Shown here piece after piece: positions 62,178 to 64,000 of a stretch of 64,000 nucleotides of DNA. Source of the stretch: Cellulomonas sp. P24 (lineage in GTDB: Bacteria > Actinomycetota > Actinomycetes > Actinomycetales > Cellulomonadaceae); assembly GCF_024704385.1 (NCBI RefSeq), contig NZ_JAJDFX010000002.1, positions 4,092,001-4,156,000 on the forward strand. The letters run 5' to 3'. The notes beneath the pieces were generated by a model. The model was not told where the DNA came from. It saw only the letters and a program-made list of their open reading frames with translations, and ran no database searches. Position 1 is the first letter of the stretch. Each line of letters opens with the position of its first letter. Position numbers and translations under genes: made by a program.

Positions 62178-63558
62178 CGCCCATGGCCCGCCCCACCCCG
62201 CTGTCCGGATTCCCCGAGTGGCTGCCCGCCGGCCGCCTCGTGGAGCACCACATCATCGAGACGCTCCGACGCACGTTCGAGCTGCACGGCTTCGCCGGCA
62301 TCGAGACGCGCGCCGTCGAGCCGCTCGACCAGCTCCTGCGCAAGGGGGAGACCTCTAAGGAGGTCTACGTCCTGCGCCGGCTCCAGGAGGAGTCCGGTGC
62401 TGCGGAGGAGCGCGCGGGTCAGCTCGCGCTGCACTTCGACCTCACGGTGCCGTTCGCGCGCTACGTGCTCGAGAACGCCGGCCACCTGTCCTTCCCGTTC
62501 AAGCGCTACCAGATCCAGAAGGTCTGGCGGGGGAGCGACCGCAGGACGGCCGTTTCCGCGAGTTCGTGCAGGCGGACATCGACGTCGTGGGCGCAGGTGA
62601 GCTGCCGTACCACTTCGAGGTCGAGCTGCCGCTCGTCATGGCCGAGGCCTTCGCGGCGCTCGCGCCCATCGGTATGCCGCCGGTGCGGATCCTCGTGAAC
62701 AACCGCAAGGTCGTCGAGGGCTTCGCGCGGGGGCTGGGGCTCACGGATGTCGAGGCCGTGCTGCGATCGGTCGACAAGCTCGACAAGATCGGGCCTGCTG
62801 CGGTAGCCGAGCTCCTGGTCACGGACGCCGGCGCGACCGACGCGCAGGCGTCGGCGGTGCTGGAGCTGGCGTCGGTGCACGGCGAGGACGTGACCGTCGT
62901 CGACCGGGTGCGCGCGCTGGCGGTCGCGCACGGCGCGTCGACAGAGCTCCTGACGGCAGGGTTGGCGGAGCTCGGTGCGCTGATCGGCGCGGCGAGCGAG
63001 CGTGCCCCCGGGGTCGTCGTCGCGGACCTGAAGATCGCCCGCGGTCTCGACTACTACACGGGCTCGGTCTACGAGACGGTCCTGGTGGGCCACGAGCAGC
63101 TCGGGTCGATCTGCTCGGGCGGACGCTACGACACGCTCGCGTCGGACGGCTCGACGACGTACCCGGGCGTCGGCCTGTCCGTCGGGGTGTCGCGCCTGGT
63201 GTCCCGCCTGCTGTCCGTGCCGCTCGTCCGTGCCTCCCGGGCCGTGCCGAGCGCCGTGGTCGTCGCGGTGACCTCCGAGGACACCCGCGCGCAGAGCGAG
63301 CAGGTGGCGACCGCGCTGCGTGCCCGCGGCATCCCGGTCGAGGTCGCGCCGACGGCGGCGAAGTTCGGCAAGCAGATCCGGTACGCCGACCGCCGCGGCA
63401 TCCCGTTCGTCTGGTTCCCGGCCGCCGCGGCCGACGAGGCCGAACCCGACCAGGTCAAGGACATCCGCTCGGGCGAGCAGGTCCCGGCAGATGCCGCGAC
63501 GTGGGCGCCGCCGGGTGAGGACCTCTGGCCGCGCGTGCTCCCGGTGGCGTCGTCCTGA
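62174..63558 (+). CDS. hisS: Histidyl-tRNA synthetase, frame broken at a G run
   Basis: The first frame (from ATG 62174) gives PLSGFPEWLPAGRLVEHHII, LHFDLTVPFARYVLENAGHL (motif 1 and DLT), and FPFKRYQIQKVWRGSD, then goes wrong. A second frame continues with VQADIDVVGAGELPYHFEVE, LKIARGLDYYTGSVYETVLV, GGRYDTLASDGSTTYPGVGL and the anticodon domain to 63558. Adding one G to the run of five at 62529-62533 restores RGERPQDGRFREFVQADID. This gene is normally essential, so a sequencing or assembly error is the likeliest cause unless another hisS exists. Confidence 0.88.
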
Positions 63559-63625
63559 CGAACCGCGGTGACGGTACCGACGACGGCGCCGACACCGGGG
63601 CGCCCGGGCGTGCCACCATGCGCAC

Positions 63626-64000
63626 ATGGACACAGCTGCCCCCGATGACCACGACGTCGACGTCCTCGTCATCGGTTCCGGCTTCGGAGGGTCGGTCGCG
63701 GCCCTGCGCCTCACCGAGAAGGGCTATCGGGTCGCGGTCCTGGAGGCCGGACGACGCTTCGCCGACGACGAGTTCCGGACGTCGTGGCACCTTTGGACGT
63801 TCCTCTGGGCGCCGGCGATCGGGTGCTACGGCATCCAGCGGATCCAGCTGCTGCGCGACTCGCTGATCCTCGCCGGCGCGGGCGTCGGGGGTGGCTCCCT
63901 CGTGTACGCGAACACGCTCTACCGGCCGCTCGCGCCGTTCTTCGCCGACCCGCAGTGGGCGCACCTGACGGACTGGGAGGCCGAGCTGTCCCCGCACTAC
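63626..64000 (+). CDS. GMC-type FAD oxidoreductase, cut by the window end
   Basis: The first 125 residues are visible from ATG 63626. [20 protein letters not shown] is the FAD Rossmann motif, followed by [20 protein letters not shown] and [20 protein letters not shown], the GMC GGGS segment close to cholesterol oxidase-like enzymes. The substrate domain lies beyond the window, so the substrate is unknown. Confidence 0.85.
   Translation, partial: MDTAAPDDHDVDVLVIGSGFGGSVAALRLTEKGYRVAVLEAGRRFADDEFRTSWHLWTFLWAPAIGCYGIQRIQLLRDSLILAGAGVGGGSLVYANTLYRPLAPFFADPQWAHLTDWEAELSPHY

Noticed and set aside
1-64000. Search by eye for CRISPR arrays and Cas genes
   Set aside because: No regularly spaced repeats of 24-40 bases with unique spacers and no Cas motifs were noticed. 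The only tandem repeats found (60199, 34872) are short or coding.

Overview
The window is GC-rich, read-through actinobacterial DNA. The phosphatidylinositol-mannoside block (thrS, HIT, PI-phosphate synthase, acyltransferase, PimA), the SsgA-like protein, pdxS/pdxT, the ruvCAB-yajC-secDF-apt-relA order and frequent GTG starts point to Micrococcales, probably close to Cellulomonas. That placement is an inference from gene content and order.

Layout. (1) About 1-11 kb is accessory DNA. It holds the tail of a probable tyrosine recombinase, an M-box (ykoK) magnesium riboswitch, an NRAMP-related transporter, and a soluble MgtE-N/CBS protein. A gene graveyard follows (CBS fragment, truncated P1B-ATPase, frameshifted nucleotidyltransferase). 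After it come a PAP2 phosphatase divergent from a P-type ATPase, and a ChrB-like protein. (2) An IS30 remnant has cut an ArdC-like antirestriction gene at about 11 kb. (3) From 11.2 to 31.5 kb almost every gene is on the minus strand, mostly with 4-base stop/start overlaps. The group combines T4SS conjugation functions (lytic transglycosylase, coupling protein, DnaB-N-like protein, VirB4 split over two genes, VirB6/TrbL-like protein, DUF6112-like protein) with a Tad set (TadA, TadB, TadC, TadE-like pseudopilins, CpaE-like and SAF/CpaB-like proteins) and a giant membrane LysM-BTAD regulator. (4) At 31.7-34.8 kb are a hypothetical gene, an operator-like repeat region, an excisionase-like HTH protein and a tyrosine integrase whose gene ends next to the 3' end of tRNA-Val(GAC). 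I read regions 2-4 as an integrative and conjugative element (ICE) inserted in that tRNA. Its other end and its relaxase are not identified here.

(5) From 35 kb to the end is conserved chromosome: tRNA-Val, tRNA-Cys, tRNA-Gly, pabB/pabC, an SsgA-like gene, tRNA-Val(CAC), the thrS-PIM block, pdxS-nudix-aminotransferase-pdxT-yebC, ruvC-ruvA-ruvB, yajC-secD-secF-apt-relA, an AbiEi-like gene, DUF349, a cyclophilin, an MBL hydrolase, hisS and a GMC oxidoreductase cut by the window end.

Most notable: an M-box controlling an NRAMP-type (not MgtE-type) transporter beside a channel-less MgtE sensor domain; the Tad/T4SS hybrid operon with its LysM-BTAD protein; and a heptamer-pair repeat (GTCATCG-N5-GCTATCG) found between the divergent element genes and inside the BTAD gene. 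Two single-base homopolymer frameshifts (tadB, hisS) may be assembly errors.
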